From Chitinophaga jiangningensis (GTDB lineage: Bacteria; Bacteroidota; Bacteroidia; Chitinophagales; Chitinophagaceae): a DNA stretch of 64,000 bases. Location of the stretch: assembly GCF_900142605.1 (NCBI RefSeq), contig NZ_FRBL01000003.1:62001-126000 (forward strand), written 5' to 3'. The translations under genes and the position numbers were made by a program. Shown here piece by piece: positions 25,057-36,224 of the stretch (positions within the stretch are counted from its first letter, which is position 1; each line of letters starts with the position of its first letter). The notes below the pieces were generated by a model, which saw nothing but the letters and a program-made list of their open reading frames with translations, ran no database searches and was not told the DNA's origin.

Positions 25057-28000
25057 ATGAAAAGAGTTGTTAGCATTATTTTGTTAACCCTATGCCCGTA
25101 CCTGCTAATGGCGGGCGATTATGAGAAAGCCTGGGAGGCACTGCACAAAAATGATTTTAAATCAGCCACCATCTACCTGGAAAAAACTATCAAATCGGGA
25201 GGACCGAAGAAGAATAGTGCTATTGTTACCATGATCCTGTTAAAGAACATGATTGGGTACGACAATGATTTTACCAGTCAGTATTTTAATCCGCTGAAAG
25301 CATTGAAAAACCCGGCCCCATATGCCTATGCCATGTGGTTTTTAAATCCTGTACTGGGCCAGTATGGTGTAAAAACAGGCGTTCAGCTTGAAAATCTGCA
25401 ACAACTGTGTGCTGATACCCTGAATTACAACGGTTCTATCAATGCCGCTGCCACCTATTTTATGGGCCTGCAAAACAGTTGTGCCAATAACAAAAAAGAG
25501 GCTGCCCGCTGGTATCATGCCATCGGCGCACTGGAAGAATGGTCGTATGTGGGGCCATTCGACAACGTAATGGGAAGCGGTTTTGATAAAGATTATGGCC
25601 CGCTCAAAAGTCCGCAGGGCACTGCTTTTACAAGCAGCAATAATAACAGTCCTGTAAACTGGTTCTCTCCGTTGTATACCACCCGCGAGGGTTGGAATGA
25701 GGTGAGTTCCTTTTTCCCGGTGCGCAGTGCAGTTGGATATGCACAAACCTTTGTAAATGCTCCCGCCGATATGGATCCAATTCTTTGTATGGGCGCTACC
25801 GCAGCCATGAAGGTATGGGTGAATGATAAACTGGTGATGAGTCAGCCCCAGGAAATGGTGACGGAAATGGACTGGTGGAAAGTAAAAGTACACCTGAACA
25901 AAGGTTTTAACCGGGTTTTGGTGCAGATAGGTTTCACCGAAAATACTTCACATCCTAATTTCATCCTTCGGTTTACCGATGACCACTACCGTCCTCTGAA
26001 AGGCCTTGTATCACAGCCTTTGGCAGAAAAATATCAAACAGATATGTCGGCATCCGCACCGGAGCTGATCCCCCATTTTGCGGAAGACTACTTCCGGAAA
26101 CAACTGGCATTACAGCCGGAAGATCCGATTAATGCTGTTCTGCTAAGCCGCGTGTTTATCCGCAACCAGGAATGGGATAAGGCTAAATCAGTGATGAAGA
26201 ACTGGTATAAAACCTTTCCTAAAGATGCTTTCCTGTTGAATTATTATGTGGAATGTATGTCCGGTGCAAATGACCGCAGCGATTATGAAGAAGGGCTTGA
26301 AACCCTGAAAAATATGTTGCCGGACAATTACTGGGTACTGTACAGCAAAGCCGTAAAGCTGGAGAATGAAAAAAGCTACAGCGAAGCCATGGAACTGGTG
26401 GATAAAATGATTACCATAGAAGGAGAAAGAAGCGTTACCACTCTTAAGAAACTACAGTTATTTGCCATGCAGAAAAAACTGGACAGCATGGTGCAGCAAC
26501 TGAAATTTGCTTATGAGAAGTATCCTGACAACTATGATGCGGTGCAAACCATGTATATCTACGAAAGCAGGTTAAACAACAATCCTGTAAAAGGTGCTGA
26601 GGTGCTGCAAAAGTATTGTGATAGCTTTTACAATTTTAATATGCATACCTTGTTAAGAGACGTATATCTCAACCAGGGTAAAACAGATGAAGCGCTGCGG
26701 CTGATGCATGCTACTGTTGACATGGCCCCTTATGACCTGGATGCCTATTCCCCGCTGATCAGGTACTATTTTGGCAGCAGGCAATATGATTCCGCCATAC
26801 ATTACCTGAATATCCAGCATAAGATCAGCCCTTATTATCACCAGCCTATCGGTGACATTGCCAGCTGCTATATGCAGTTGAAACAGAATGATTCTGCTGT
26901 AGCTAATTTCAAAAGAGCACTGGCTATGCATGCCGGCGGATTTGATTACCGGGAACAACTGCGTATGCTGGAAAAACAAACGCCCATTGAAAAGTATTTT
27001 CCAGTGATGGACTATTACAGTGAGATCAAAGACTATTCCATGCCAACTGCCGATACCAGTCAGCCTTATGCTTATATCTTCGATGAGAAAAACGTAGTGT
27101 TGTACCCAGAAGGTGCCAGTGAGCAAACCATTAATACCGCCGTTTACCTGAGTAATAAAAAGGGCATTAGTCGTTGGAAAGAAATCAGCCTGCCCTATAA
27201 CGGCGTGTACCAGGAGCTGATCATCGTAAAGGCGGAAGCAATAAAACCAAGCGGGGCAAGGATTCCGGCAGAAACGGACGGCAATGATATCGTGTTTACC
27301 AAGCTGGATGTAGGCGATGTGGTTTACTACAGTTATAAAGTAAGATCAGTAGGCCGTGGCCGCCTGAAGCGGGAATTCTGGGATAAGTTTTATTTCTCTG
27401 ATTATGTGCCCGCAAAAGTTTCCGCCTATAATGTGCTGGTGGCAGATACGGTGCCGCTATACTACGAATACAGGAATGGTGCCGGTGATAAACCTAAAAT
27501 TTCAAAGCATGACCAGTTTAAATTATATAGCTGGAGAAAAGAGAACATAAAGCCTATCCGCAAGGAGTATTATATGCCTAATGTTTCCGAGGTGGGAGAG
27601 GTACTCCATGTTTCTACCGTGAAGGATTGGGATGTGATTGCCGAATGGTACAGTGATATTACCCGCGAACAATCAAGAGAGGATTTTGAAATCAACGAAG
27701 CTTTCAAAGAAATTTTCCCGAATGGCACTGCTAACCTGGATGACCTGACGAAAGCAAGAAAGATTTATGATTATATAGAAGACAGGATTTCGTACAGTTC
27801 TGTTTCTTTCCGTCAGGGGGCATATGTGCCACAGAAGGCCGGAAAAACACTGATTACTAAGCTGGGCGATTGTAAGGACCTGTCCACCCTGTTCCTGGCC
27901 TTTGCACGTAAAGCCGGTTTACCAGCCAACCTGATTCTGGTAAGTACCAGGGAATATGGAGAACATAATATGCAGTTGCCTTCGCTGGACTTTAACCATT

Positions 28001-28818
28001 GCATCATTGCATTTAAGGCCAACAATAAAACCTGGTACCAGGAGCTGACTTCCAACACCCTGCCTTTTGGCGTGGTGCCTACCGCCCTGGCAGGAGCTCA
28101 GATACTGAATATCCCCTATGACTTCAAACCCGGAGAAAAACTGGGCACTATCCCGGCATCAAACTATACCAAAAAATCGGTAGTACGACGTATGGACGTT
28201 ACCGTTAAAGGTACCGATGCGGTGCTAAGTTCCAATTGCGCTTATGTGGGAGAAGTATCAGAGGAGCTGCGGGCCGACTACCTGCATAAAACCCCTGAAG
28301 ACGTGAAAGACGGCGTACAGAACCGGGTAAGCAGAAACTTTAAAAACCAGGTGGTATTGGATAACTATAGCATCACCAACCTGGACAACCGTAAAGATAC
28401 CCTGTGGCTGAATACCAGCTTCACCGTTAAAAATGAAGTGATTAATGTGGGGGATATTCATATGATCAAATTACCATTCATGGATGTAGTGGCTACCGCA
28501 GATATATTTACTGCTGAGCCAAGACAGTTTCCATTTGTTTATGCCGATTATGAGCAGCTGGATGATTATATAACGGAAATGCATGTGCATCTTTCAGGTG
28601 ATATTAAATTTGATCAGCTGCCATCCGCTACCACCCTGAAGATGGGGGAAATGTCCTACTCCCTGGAGTTTAATAAGGTGTCGGATACCCACCTGGTTGT
28701 TACCAGGCATTTCAGCACCGATAGTAATAAAACTATTCCGGCAGCTGCCTGGAAAGAGCTGGAAACATTTTTCAATGGCATCGTGAAATCGGAGCAGAAG
28801 TATATTTCTTTCCGGTAA
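25057..28818 (+). CDS. Large secreted TPR, DUF3857 and transglutaminase-core protein
   Basis: The 1253-residue protein has a signal peptide ending near L-M-A-G. An N-terminal part (about 20-340) includes a beta-sandwich-like section (E-E-W-S-Y-V-G-P-F-D-N and M-K-V-W-V-N-D-K). TPR-like helices cover about 345-640. A DUF3857 domain (about 680-880) contains V-V-L-Y-P-E-G and D-V-V-Y-Y-S-Y. A transglutaminase-like core follows, with likely catalytic C939 in L-G-D-C-K-D and H981 in F-N-H-C, then a DUF2569-like beta region. Proteins with this layout are frequent in Bacteroidota and unassigned. It is divergent from lacI but its own site overlap is not certain, so membership in the xylan regulon is unproven. 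Confidence 0.85.
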   Translation: MKRVVSIILLTLCPYLLMAGDYEKAWEALHKNDFKSATIYLEKTIKSGGPKKNSAIVTMILLKNMIGYDNDFTSQYFNPLKALKNPAPYAYAMWFLNPVLGQYGVKTGVQLENLQQLCADTLNYNGSINAAATYFMGLQNSCANNKKEAARWYHAIGALEEWSYVGPFDNVMGSGFDKDYGPLKSPQGTAFTSSNNNSPVNWFSPLYTTREGWNEVSSFFPVRSAVGYAQTFVNAPADMDPILCMGATAAMKVWVNDKLVMSQPQEMVTEMDWWKVKVHLNKGFNRVLVQIGFTENTSHPNFILRFTDDHYRPLKGLVSQPLAEKYQTDMSASAPELIPHFAEDYFRKQLALQPEDPINAVLLSRVFIRNQEWDKAKSVMKNWYKTFPKDAFLLNYYVECMSGANDRSDYEEGLETLKNMLPDNYWVLYSKAVKLENEKSYSEAMELVDKMITIEGERSVTTLKKLQLFAMQKKLDSMVQQLKFAYEKYPDNYDAVQTMYIYESRLNNNPVKGAEVLQKYCDSFYNFNMHTLLRDVYLNQGKTDEALRLMHATVDMAPYDLDAYSPLIRYYFGSRQYDSAIHYLNIQHKISPYYHQPIGDIASCYMQLKQNDSAVANFKRALAMHAGGFDYREQLRMLEKQTPIEKYFPVMDYYSEIKDYSMPTADTSQPYAYIFDEKNVVLYPEGASEQTINTAVYLSNKKGISRWKEISLPYNGVYQELIIVKAEAIKPSGARIPAETDGNDIVFTKLDVGDVVYYSYKVRSVGRGRLKREFWDKFYFSDYVPAKVSAYNVLVADTVPLYYEYRNGAGDKPKISKHDQFKLYSWRKENIKPIRKEYYMPNVSEVGEVLHVSTVKDWDVIAEWYSDITREQSREDFEINEAFKEIFPNGTANLDDLTKARKIYDYIEDRISYSSVSFRQGAYVPQKAGKTLITKLGDCKDLSTLFLAFARKAGLPANLILVSTREYGEHNMQLPSLDFNHCIIAFKANNKTWYQELTSNTLPFGVVPTALAGAQILNIPYDFKPGEKLGTIPASNYTKKSVVRRMDVTVKGTDAVLSSNCAYVGEVSEELRADYLHKTPEDVKDGVQNRVSRNFKNQVVLDNYSITNLDNRKDTLWLNTSFTVKNEVINVGDIHMIKLPFMDVVATADIFTAEPRQFPFVYADYEQLDDYITEMHVHLSGDIKFDQLPSATTLKMGEMSYSLEFNKVSDTHLVVTRHFSTDSNKTIPAAAWKELETFFNGIVKSEQKYISFR

Positions 28819-28845
28819 GGGAAATTTGAGAAAACCTTTTTCACA

Positions 28846-28882
28846 GCGCGCATGCACCACGGTGTATGCGCGCTTTTTTTTG
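28846..28882 (+). terminator. Strong rho-independent terminator after the DUF3857 gene
   Basis: GCGCGCATGCACC (28846-28858) pairs with GGTGTATGCGCGC (28861-28873), 13 positions with one wobble, followed by nine T. Confidence 0.9.
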
Positions 28883-29211
28883 ACCCCAACAGGACGGTAC
28901 AGGACAGTAAATTTCAAATGCCTGTCTATATTAAGCTATCAATCTATGAAATCTATCCGTTCTTTCGGCTCCCCAGCTACTCAGTCGGCCGTAAAAACAT
29001 AGAGCAACATAGTCGGGTAAAACACAACGACCGGTAAGTGCAAACCCGCATTGGCATTGCGAGCACCAGCTATTTTGTAAGTACACTTAAACTGATTTTT
29101 CCTGAACCTATAGGAAGAGGGCAACCCCTATAGCACCAAGTTTCACGTGATAGTATTTAGTTATCTGCATCGTTGGTAAATATTTGAAAAACTTTATTTC
29201 TTGTAAATTCC
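28883..29211. other. 329-bp gene-free leader of the large adhesin gene
   Basis: No credible gene was found. A short hairpin CTATAGG (29108-29114) / CCTATAG (29127-29133) lies about 80 bp before the ATG. No TAnnTTTG box or LacI-type core was found. Short overlapping open frames on the plus strand here are not supported. Confidence 0.5.
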
Positions 29212-32200
29212 ATGAAACAATTCCACACATTCAGGCGGGGGTACCTGCCATTATTTACACTGATACTTTTTATTTTTTACAGGGTCCCGCTATTTGCGCA
29301 AACGCTGGCTTTCCCCGGTGCGGAAGGATTTGGGCGCTTTGCTACCGGTGGCCGTTACGGATCGGTGTACCATGTGACCAATCTGAATAACAGCGGGGCC
29401 GGTTCCCTGCGGGACGCCGTCAGTGCTCCTAACCGCATCGTAGTATTTGATGTGGCCGGTGTGATCCGGATCACTTCCCGCATGGTGGTGTCACCCAATA
29501 TTTACATTGCCGGGCAAACCGCTCCGGGGGAAGGTATCACCGTATATGGCAATGGCTGGAGCTTTTCCGGCGCTCATAACACCATTTGCCGCTACCTGCG
29601 CATCCGCATGGGTATTGTAGGAGACGATGGTAAAGATGCCAACGGCCTGGCGGATGGCCATGATATTATATTTGACCATTGTTCTGTTAGTTGGGGGAGA
29701 GATGAAAACTTCTCTATTAACAGCACCACGGGCAGGAACATTACGATCCAGAACACGATCATTTCGCAAGGTCTGCTCACCCACTCGGCGGGTGGCCTGA
29801 TACAGGCAGACAGTATTACATTGTACCGTAACCTGTACGTCGATAACGGTACGCGAAATAACAAGATCAAAGGCATAAATCAGTACGTCAACAACATCGT
29901 TTACAACTGGAAAGATGGCGCCTATATTATGGGTGGTGAGTCGGAAGGCCATTCCTACGCCAACGCCGTGAACAACTGTTTTATTCAGGGACCTGTGAAA
30001 GGCGTGGCGCCGTTTAACCTCGGTAACCTGAATTACCATATTTATGCGTCGGGAAATATTTTTGATAGTAGTCGCAATGGATTATTTGATCCTTATGTGA
30101 TTCCGCAGAGTCAGTATGTAGGCCCACCGGATTTCCAGGCCAGCCCTTATCCATATCCCAGCCTGCCTACAGAGCCGGCAAATGTACTGGTAAACACCTT
30201 GCTGCCGTCAGTAGGCGCCAGCCTGCCTTATCGCGATTATGCCGATTATTATGTGGTGAATGAAGTGAAATCTTTTGGTAAGAAGGGAGAGCTGATCGCC
30301 AATGAAAATTCCCTGCCATTCGGTGCACCCACCATCTGGCCACTATGGAGCGGTAATCCCCGCACAGACACGGATAACGACGGCATGCCCGATGACTGGG
30401 AATCCACTAACGGTACCAATCCCGGCGTAAACGATGCCATGACGATTACCGCTTCCGGCTATACGAATATTGAAAATTATATCAACAGCATTACGGGTAG
30501 TAATTCCCAGCCATACCTGCGTGCACCAATGAAGCTGAAGCAGGACTCCGCCAACCAGTCCACTATTTACCTTTCCTGGCTGGATTATACTGAGCAGGAA
30601 ACCGGTTATAGGGTGGAAAGGATGGTTAACGGCACCTGGATGCAAATTGGAACCACCGGCGTTAATGAGAACTATTTTGCTGTAACAGGCATGGAACCGG
30701 AGGAAGCAGATACCTTCCGGGTGAAAGCGTTTAATAGCGGGGGCGAGTCCGGTTACTCCAATGAATTTATAGGCAAAGCCAAGCCGGTGGAAGTACCGGT
30801 GCTAAACCCCGCCACCTTTGCGCCGGCGCTAACATGGACGGGCGCGGTGAGCCAGGATTGGGACCTGACCACCAACAACTGGGCGGACAGCACCCATAAC
30901 GCCGTGGCGTATACGGACAGCAGCGCCGTTACCTTTGGTGAAACCAGTGCCGCCGGGAGGGCGATCAATCTCACTGCCCCGGTGATTGCCGGCGATATCC
31001 TGGTAAACAGCAGTGCAGATTACAGCTTCTCCGGCCCCGGCGTGATAACGGGGATTAAATCAATGAACAAAGCCGGCACCGGCACGCTTTCCCTGCTTAC
31101 TAAAAATACCTACACCGGCGCCACAGTGGTGCACGGCGGTACTATCGCACTCAACACCCTTGCTAATGGCGGGGTCGCCAGTTCCATCGGCGCTTCGGCC
31201 AACTATGGGTTTAACTGGGTTTGGAAAGGCGGGCAATGGTTGTATACCGGCCCAAGTGTAAGTACCGACAGAAACGCCGTGCTGGACAACAGCACCGCCT
31301 TTAATGTAGCAAACAGCAGCAGCGTGGTGACCTTCACCGGCGTGCTTACCGGCGATGGTGGGCTGATCAAATCAGGCCCGGGTAAACTGGTCCTGAAAAA
31401 CGCAAACCCATATGCCGGCGAAACGATTATCAATGGTGGCGTACTGGAAGTAAATCCGGTGAGCAGTGCTACGGTGGAAGGTGACATCATCGATAATAAC
31501 CGTGGTATCGGTACTTCGCAGGTATTGCGCCTGCACGGTGGTACCTACCGCACGGCCAATGGTAGCAATACGATGTATGAAAACTATCCTTTACAGCTAT
31601 ACGTAGATGACAGCACCGTGAACGGCTTTGAGCCTAACCGCCTTGCTAACCTGAATATGACCGTGCATGGCGGCGGCACGCTGAATTATACCATTCCTTA
31701 TTTAAGAGAAATTATTCAGGGCGACTGGAGCGATTATACGGGCACGTTAGTAGCCAACGGTATCAATACAGACGATACCTATAGCCTGCTTGCACTCGAT
31801 AATAACGCCGGCTTCCCTAACAACCGCCTGGTAATTACCGGGAATACCAAGATTGCCGCTTATAGTAACAACAAAGTGTTTTCAATAGGTGGTTTATCTG
31901 GTAATGCCGGTACTTTCCTGTCCTGCGGTGGCACTAAAACCCCCAGCTTCGGAAACGGTTACACGACTTATGTTGTAGGAGGCGCCGGTACAGACGAAAC
32001 TTTCAATGGGGTAATCAATAACCATCTCTATGGCTATGCCTCCGAAGGCAGCGGTACCACCACCATCGTTAAAACAGGTGCCGGAATTTGGCGTTTAACG
32101 GGCAACAACACCTACGTTGGTACAACCACAGTGGAAGATGGTAAACTGGTGATAAACGGCAACAACAGTGGTAACGGACCGGTAACTGTGAATGAAGGGG

Positions 32201-35200
32201 CAGTATTAGCCGGTAAAGGGTCCATTGCAGCGGCAGTGGCCGTGGCCGGAACATTGGAGCCGGGCGACAGCTCCATTGGCACTATTACCCTCAAAGATAA
32301 CCTGAACCTGCAAAACGCAGCAGTGACTGCCATCGACATTAACAAAACCAACAATACCTGGGATATGGTGACCGTGGCCAGGGATGTGGTGTACGGTGGT
32401 ACGCTGAAAATTAATTTTACAGGTACACCTGCATCAGGTGATAAATTCAAAATTTTCAATACCGCAGGTCTAGTGCAGGGCACCATAACACAGTTTGAGC
32501 CGGCGGTACCCGGTGCAGGACTGTTGTGGGTGTTTAAACCAGCCATCGGAGAGCTGGCGGTGCAACACCTGAACTTCGTGGAAGCACCATCAGCACTGAG
32601 TTTAAATGCACCGGTGGCAGCGCCGGGACAGTCCAATACGGTTACCTGCACCTGGACAGACAATTCGGATAACGAAGATTACTTTATCCTGGAAAGAAGC
32701 AGCGATAACGTAATATTTGCAGATGTGGCCCATCCGGCTGCAAATGCCACTACCTATGAGGATGGAGGTTTGCAGGCCGGCGTGAAATATTACTATCGCA
32801 TCAAAGCGCATAGTCCTTTGAGCGAGTCGGTGTATAGTGCCGTGGCATCCGTAACCACACCTGCTGCCGGTACCTTGCCTGCGGTAACCAACACGCCATC
32901 GCCGGTGAATAATGCCAGCAATGTATTTGTAAATAATGAGGCATTCAATTTTAGCTGGAAAGGGAACTATGCTGATAGTTATGCCATTTACCTCGGCACC
33001 GATACCGCCAGCCTCGTGAAAGTAGGAGAGGTGCCTGCGGGTACCGCGGTATACAACCCTGGGGAACTGCAGCCTAACACCACCTACTATTGGCGAATTG
33101 ACGCTAAAAACGGCAATGGTACTACCAGCGGTACTACGTGGAGCTTCAGGTCCGCCAATATACCAATGACGGTTGCGGGCGATTACCGCTCCGCTGCCAG
33201 CGGTAACTGGGGTACGTCCAGTGTGGCTACAGTTATCTGGGAAACATATGACGGCAGTAATTGGTCAGGTACTGCGGTGCCACCTTCAGGAGCCACGCCT
33301 ACCGTGACGATCAGAACAGGACATACTGTGGCTTTAAACGCTACAACTGCGGTTAACAACCTCGTGGTAGAAAATGGGGGTGCGCTGATTTCCGGTACCA
33401 GCGATGGGGGCAGCGGTACGCCTGCCAACAGGAACCTGCGCGTGATCAGCAGCGTCAACAATTTTGGCACAGTAGGCTCGAGCACCACTACTACCAACCG
33501 CGTAAACTTTGAAGGATATAAGGCTACCGGTAAAATTTACATGACGGGTACCAGCACTTATTACCTCAATACTTTTACGGTAAACGCTACGGCTAAAACC
33601 ATGGAGGTGGTGATTGATGCTAATCTTAATCTCGCCAGTTACCTGCGTCCGAACTATTCTACGGCTACTACGCTTCCATGGACAACCGATTCGCAGAACG
33701 ATGACAATGTAACCATCACCATCAATGAAGGGAAAACGGTGACGATAGGCAGTTCCGGCTACCTGATGGCTTCCAGCTCACCTACTACCAATACGATCGG
33801 TGAGTTTGGCAGTTATACCTTTAATATCAATGGTACGCTGGATATGCGCTCCACTGGTACATCGTGTGTGGTGGGGCATGCTACTTTACCTGGCACTATT
33901 ACCATCAATACAAACGGGAAATGGCTGATGGGAAATGCCATTCGCTTTATTACCTCTGCCACTACTGCACCAGTGGGGAAAGTGTCGCTTAACATCGGTG
34001 CAAACGGGGTGGTGGATGCCGGTGCAAGAACCATTAGCTCCAGCAATACCGCTACTAATATCGTGGTGGTCAACAACAATTTTGGGCAGGTGGTATACTT
34101 CAACCTGGAACCGGGTGGCCAGCTTAAAACGAAGGTGGGCAACAGTGCGATGACTTATTACATTGGCGCTGATGCGGAATATAGTCCGGTGAAATTAACG
34201 AACACAGGTACGGCTGATATTATCGGGGTGGGTGTAAAAACCGGTGTGACTTTACCGGTGGCAGACAGTTCACGGATTGTAAATAAAGAATATACCATAG
34301 TTCCTGCCACCGCCGGTGTAACCACAGTTGCAGCGAGCTTTGGCTGGATGCCGGTAAGTCAGGGCAGTAATATGACTACGGCAGGCGCGTTGGTACAAGG
34401 CCGTTACACCAATAACGGCTGGACCGAAACACCTGCCACTATATCCGGAGCAGGTACCATGACGAACCCATATTATGCTAACGCCAGCGGGCATACGCAG
34501 TTCGGTACTTTTGTAGTGGGGCAGGTGGGTGCTGTAAAAGATTTGGAGGCGCCGGTGGCCCGTGCAAAAGATATTGCCGTTACGCTGGGCCTGGATGGTA
34601 CAGCTGCCATTACAGCTGAACAGGTAGATGATGGTAGTACCGATAACATGGGGTCGGTGACCCTTAGCGTGAGTCCGGCAAAGTTAACAGGTACGGACAG
34701 TGTTACACTAACCGTAACGGATGCTACCGGCAACAGTGCTACCGCTAAAGCGCTGGTAACAGTGAACAGGCGTACGGCCACTATAGCGTATAGTGGTGAC
34801 CGTAGTCAACAGTATTCTGATAAACTATCATTCATGGCAACCTTAACGGACCTGGAAACCGGTACCTTACTGGCTGAGAAGAGGGTTCGTTTTGAGCTCG
34901 GAAGTCAGTCGGTTGCTGCAGTGACGGGCATGGACGGAGTTGCGCATATAGTCATGGCCATTACTCAGGCGCCTGCGACTTATGGGTTGACTACCTTCTT
35001 CGAAGGGGATTCACTGTTCCTGGCTGCGGTGGATACTACCACCTTTACGGTGCAGCCGGAAGATGCGCTTGTGACCTATACCGGGGCGTACTATGCATCT
35101 GCTGGTACGAGTACTACGGCTACGGTGGCGTTAACAGCTACTATCGCGGAGGTAGGGGATTCCGCTGCGGGTGACATCAGCAATGCACAGATAACTTTTG

Positions 35201-36219
35201 TAGATCGTGTAACCAATACCGTGATAGCCAGGGTTCCCGTAACGGTGAGTAATGGAGTAGGCACTGCCACATATAACTGGAATGCCGACCTGGGGGCCGC
35301 AAACGCGAAGGACTATACGATTGGCGTAGTGGCGGCTGGTTACTATCAGTGTAATACCGCGGAAGAAAATACGATTGTCACCGTTGCAAAGTCAGCTTCG
35401 GAAATGATCAGTGGTGGAGGATATTTGATGTTGAGTCGCTCCGGTGGCCAGAAAGCGGGTGATATGAACAGTAAAAACCACTTCGGATTTTCGGTGAAGT
35501 ATAACAAAAATACCCGTAGCCTGGAAGGCAGTTACAGTGCACTTATTCGTCGAACCGAAGCCGATGGCCTGCATGTATACCGGGTCAGCGGCAACGTACC
35601 TTACGTGTTTACCGCTATTCCTGCCATTGGATTGCTGCCTGCTAAGGGCGTATTCAAAGGGAAGGCCGGCATTGTAGACATTACCAATCCGCAGGCACCC
35701 GTGAATTTGGATGAATCTGCAACGATGCTCGTGGATATGAGTGACCGCAGTGAGTCGGGCACGGGTGATGCCGTAGGTATAACCATCCGGGATAAACGTG
35801 GCAGCTTGTGGTTTGCCAGCAACTGGCTCACCCTCCTCAACGCCGAGCAAACGCTGGCAGCGGGCAATGTAAAAGTAAATAGTGGGTTCTCCCTGCTGCA
35901 AACTTTCATCTCCTCACTCCTTAGTACAGTGAATGAAGATGATATTGCCAGGGGCGGAGGCAACAAGGGTACAGCCTTACAGGTAGCACTGGCTCCCAAT
36001 CCTGCCACCACTTATACAAATGTGATCGTACATGCGGCGCCGGAGAAAGGAAAGGTATATGTGAAGGTATTTGATGTATACGGTAAGCTGGTGGAATCCA
36101 GGGAGGATGTACCTACCGGCACCGCCATTCAGATCGGCAGCGATTACCGAGCCGGGATTTACATGGTGGTGGTGAACCAGGGTAAAGTGCAGCAAACTGT
36201 GAAGCTGGTAAAACAATAG
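29212..36219 (+). CDS. Giant secreted pectate-lyase-like (PL1) protein with autotransporter-type repeats, FN3 domains and T9SS tail
   Basis: The 2335-residue protein has a signal peptide ending L-F-A-Q. Residues about 28-340 match the pectate-lyase superfamily (A-F-P-G-A-E-G-F-G-R, G-S-L-R-D-A-V, I-R-M-G-I-V-G-D-D, H-D-I-I-F-D-H-C-S-V-S-W-G). A short D-T-D-N-D-G-M-P-D-D-W calcium-type motif follows. Then come FN3 (about 440-520), three PATR-type repeats between about 540 and 1110 (for example N-K-A-G-T-G-T-L-S-L), two FN3 domains (to about 1310), a long Thr/Gly-rich beta region and Ig-like domains. The C-terminal 70 residues are a type A T9SS sorting domain (L-A-P-N-P-A-T, D-V-Y-G-K-L-V, G-I-Y-M-V-V-V). 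It should be displayed at the cell surface to bind or cut pectin-like polymers. Confidence 0.85.
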   Translation: MKQFHTFRRGYLPLFTLILFIFYRVPLFAQTLAFPGAEGFGRFATGGRYGSVYHVTNLNNSGAGSLRDAVSAPNRIVVFDVAGVIRITSRMVVSPNIYIAGQTAPGEGITVYGNGWSFSGAHNTICRYLRIRMGIVGDDGKDANGLADGHDIIFDHCSVSWGRDENFSINSTTGRNITIQNTIISQGLLTHSAGGLIQADSITLYRNLYVDNGTRNNKIKGINQYVNNIVYNWKDGAYIMGGESEGHSYANAVNNCFIQGPVKGVAPFNLGNLNYHIYASGNIFDSSRNGLFDPYVIPQSQYVGPPDFQASPYPYPSLPTEPANVLVNTLLPSVGASLPYRDYADYYVVNEVKSFGKKGELIANENSLPFGAPTIWPLWSGNPRTDTDNDGMPDDWESTNGTNPGVNDAMTITASGYTNIENYINSITGSNSQPYLRAPMKLKQDSANQSTIYLSWLDYTEQETGYRVERMVNGTWMQIGTTGVNENYFAVTGMEPEEADTFRVKAFNSGGESGYSNEFIGKAKPVEVPVLNPATFAPALTWTGAVSQDWDLTTNNWADSTHNAVAYTDSSAVTFGETSAAGRAINLTAPVIAGDILVNSSADYSFSGPGVITGIKSMNKAGTGTLSLLTKNTYTGATVVHGGTIALNTLANGGVASSIGASANYGFNWVWKGGQWLYTGPSVSTDRNAVLDNSTAFNVANSSSVVTFTGVLTGDGGLIKSGPGKLVLKNANPYAGETIINGGVLEVNPVSSATVEGDIIDNNRGIGTSQVLRLHGGTYRTANGSNTMYENYPLQLYVDDSTVNGFEPNRLANLNMTVHGGGTLNYTIPYLREIIQGDWSDYTGTLVANGINTDDTYSLLALDNNAGFPNNRLVITGNTKIAAYSNNKVFSIGGLSGNAGTFLSCGGTKTPSFGNGYTTYVVGGAGTDETFNGVINNHLYGYASEGSGTTTIVKTGAGIWRLTGNNTYVGTTTVEDGKLVINGNNSGNGPVTVNEGAVLAGKGSIAAAVAVAGTLEPGDSSIGTITLKDNLNLQNAAVTAIDINKTNNTWDMVTVARDVVYGGTLKINFTGTPASGDKFKIFNTAGLVQGTITQFEPAVPGAGLLWVFKPAIGELAVQHLNFVEAPSALSLNAPVAAPGQSNTVTCTWTDNSDNEDYFILERSSDNVIFADVAHPAANATTYEDGGLQAGVKYYYRIKAHSPLSESVYSAVASVTTPAAGTLPAVTNTPSPVNNASNVFVNNEAFNFSWKGNYADSYAIYLGTDTASLVKVGEVPAGTAVYNPGELQPNTTYYWRIDAKNGNGTTSGTTWSFRSANIPMTVAGDYRSAASGNWGTSSVATVIWETYDGSNWSGTAVPPSGATPTVTIRTGHTVALNATTAVNNLVVENGGALISGTSDGGSGTPANRNLRVISSVNNFGTVGSSTTTTNRVNFEGYKATGKIYMTGTSTYYLNTFTVNATAKTMEVVIDANLNLASYLRPNYSTATTLPWTTDSQNDDNVTITINEGKTVTIGSSGYLMASSSPTTNTIGEFGSYTFNINGTLDMRSTGTSCVVGHATLPGTITINTNGKWLMGNAIRFITSATTAPVGKVSLNIGANGVVDAGARTISSSNTATNIVVVNNNFGQVVYFNLEPGGQLKTKVGNSAMTYYIGADAEYSPVKLTNTGTADIIGVGVKTGVTLPVADSSRIVNKEYTIVPATAGVTTVAASFGWMPVSQGSNMTTAGALVQGRYTNNGWTETPATISGAGTMTNPYYANASGHTQFGTFVVGQVGAVKDLEAPVARAKDIAVTLGLDGTAAITAEQVDDGSTDNMGSVTLSVSPAKLTGTDSVTLTVTDATGNSATAKALVTVNRRTATIAYSGDRSQQYSDKLSFMATLTDLETGTLLAEKRVRFELGSQSVAAVTGMDGVAHIVMAITQAPATYGLTTFFEGDSLFLAAVDTTTFTVQPEDALVTYTGAYYASAGTSTTATVALTATIAEVGDSAAGDISNAQITFVDRVTNTVIARVPVTVSNGVGTATYNWNADLGAANAKDYTIGVVAAGYYQCNTAEENTIVTVAKSASEMISGGGYLMLSRSGGQKAGDMNSKNHFGFSVKYNKNTRSLEGSYSALIRRTEADGLHVYRVSGNVPYVFTAIPAIGLLPAKGVFKGKAGIVDITNPQAPVNLDESATMLVDMSDRSESGTGDAVGITIRDKRGSLWFASNWLTLLNAEQTLAAGNVKVNSGFSLLQTFISSLLSTVNEDDIARGGGNKGTALQVALAPNPATTYTNVIVHAAPEKGKVYVKVFDVYGKLVESREDVPTGTAIQIGSDYRAGIYMVVVNQGKVQQTVKLVKQ

Positions 36220-36224
36220 TTAAG

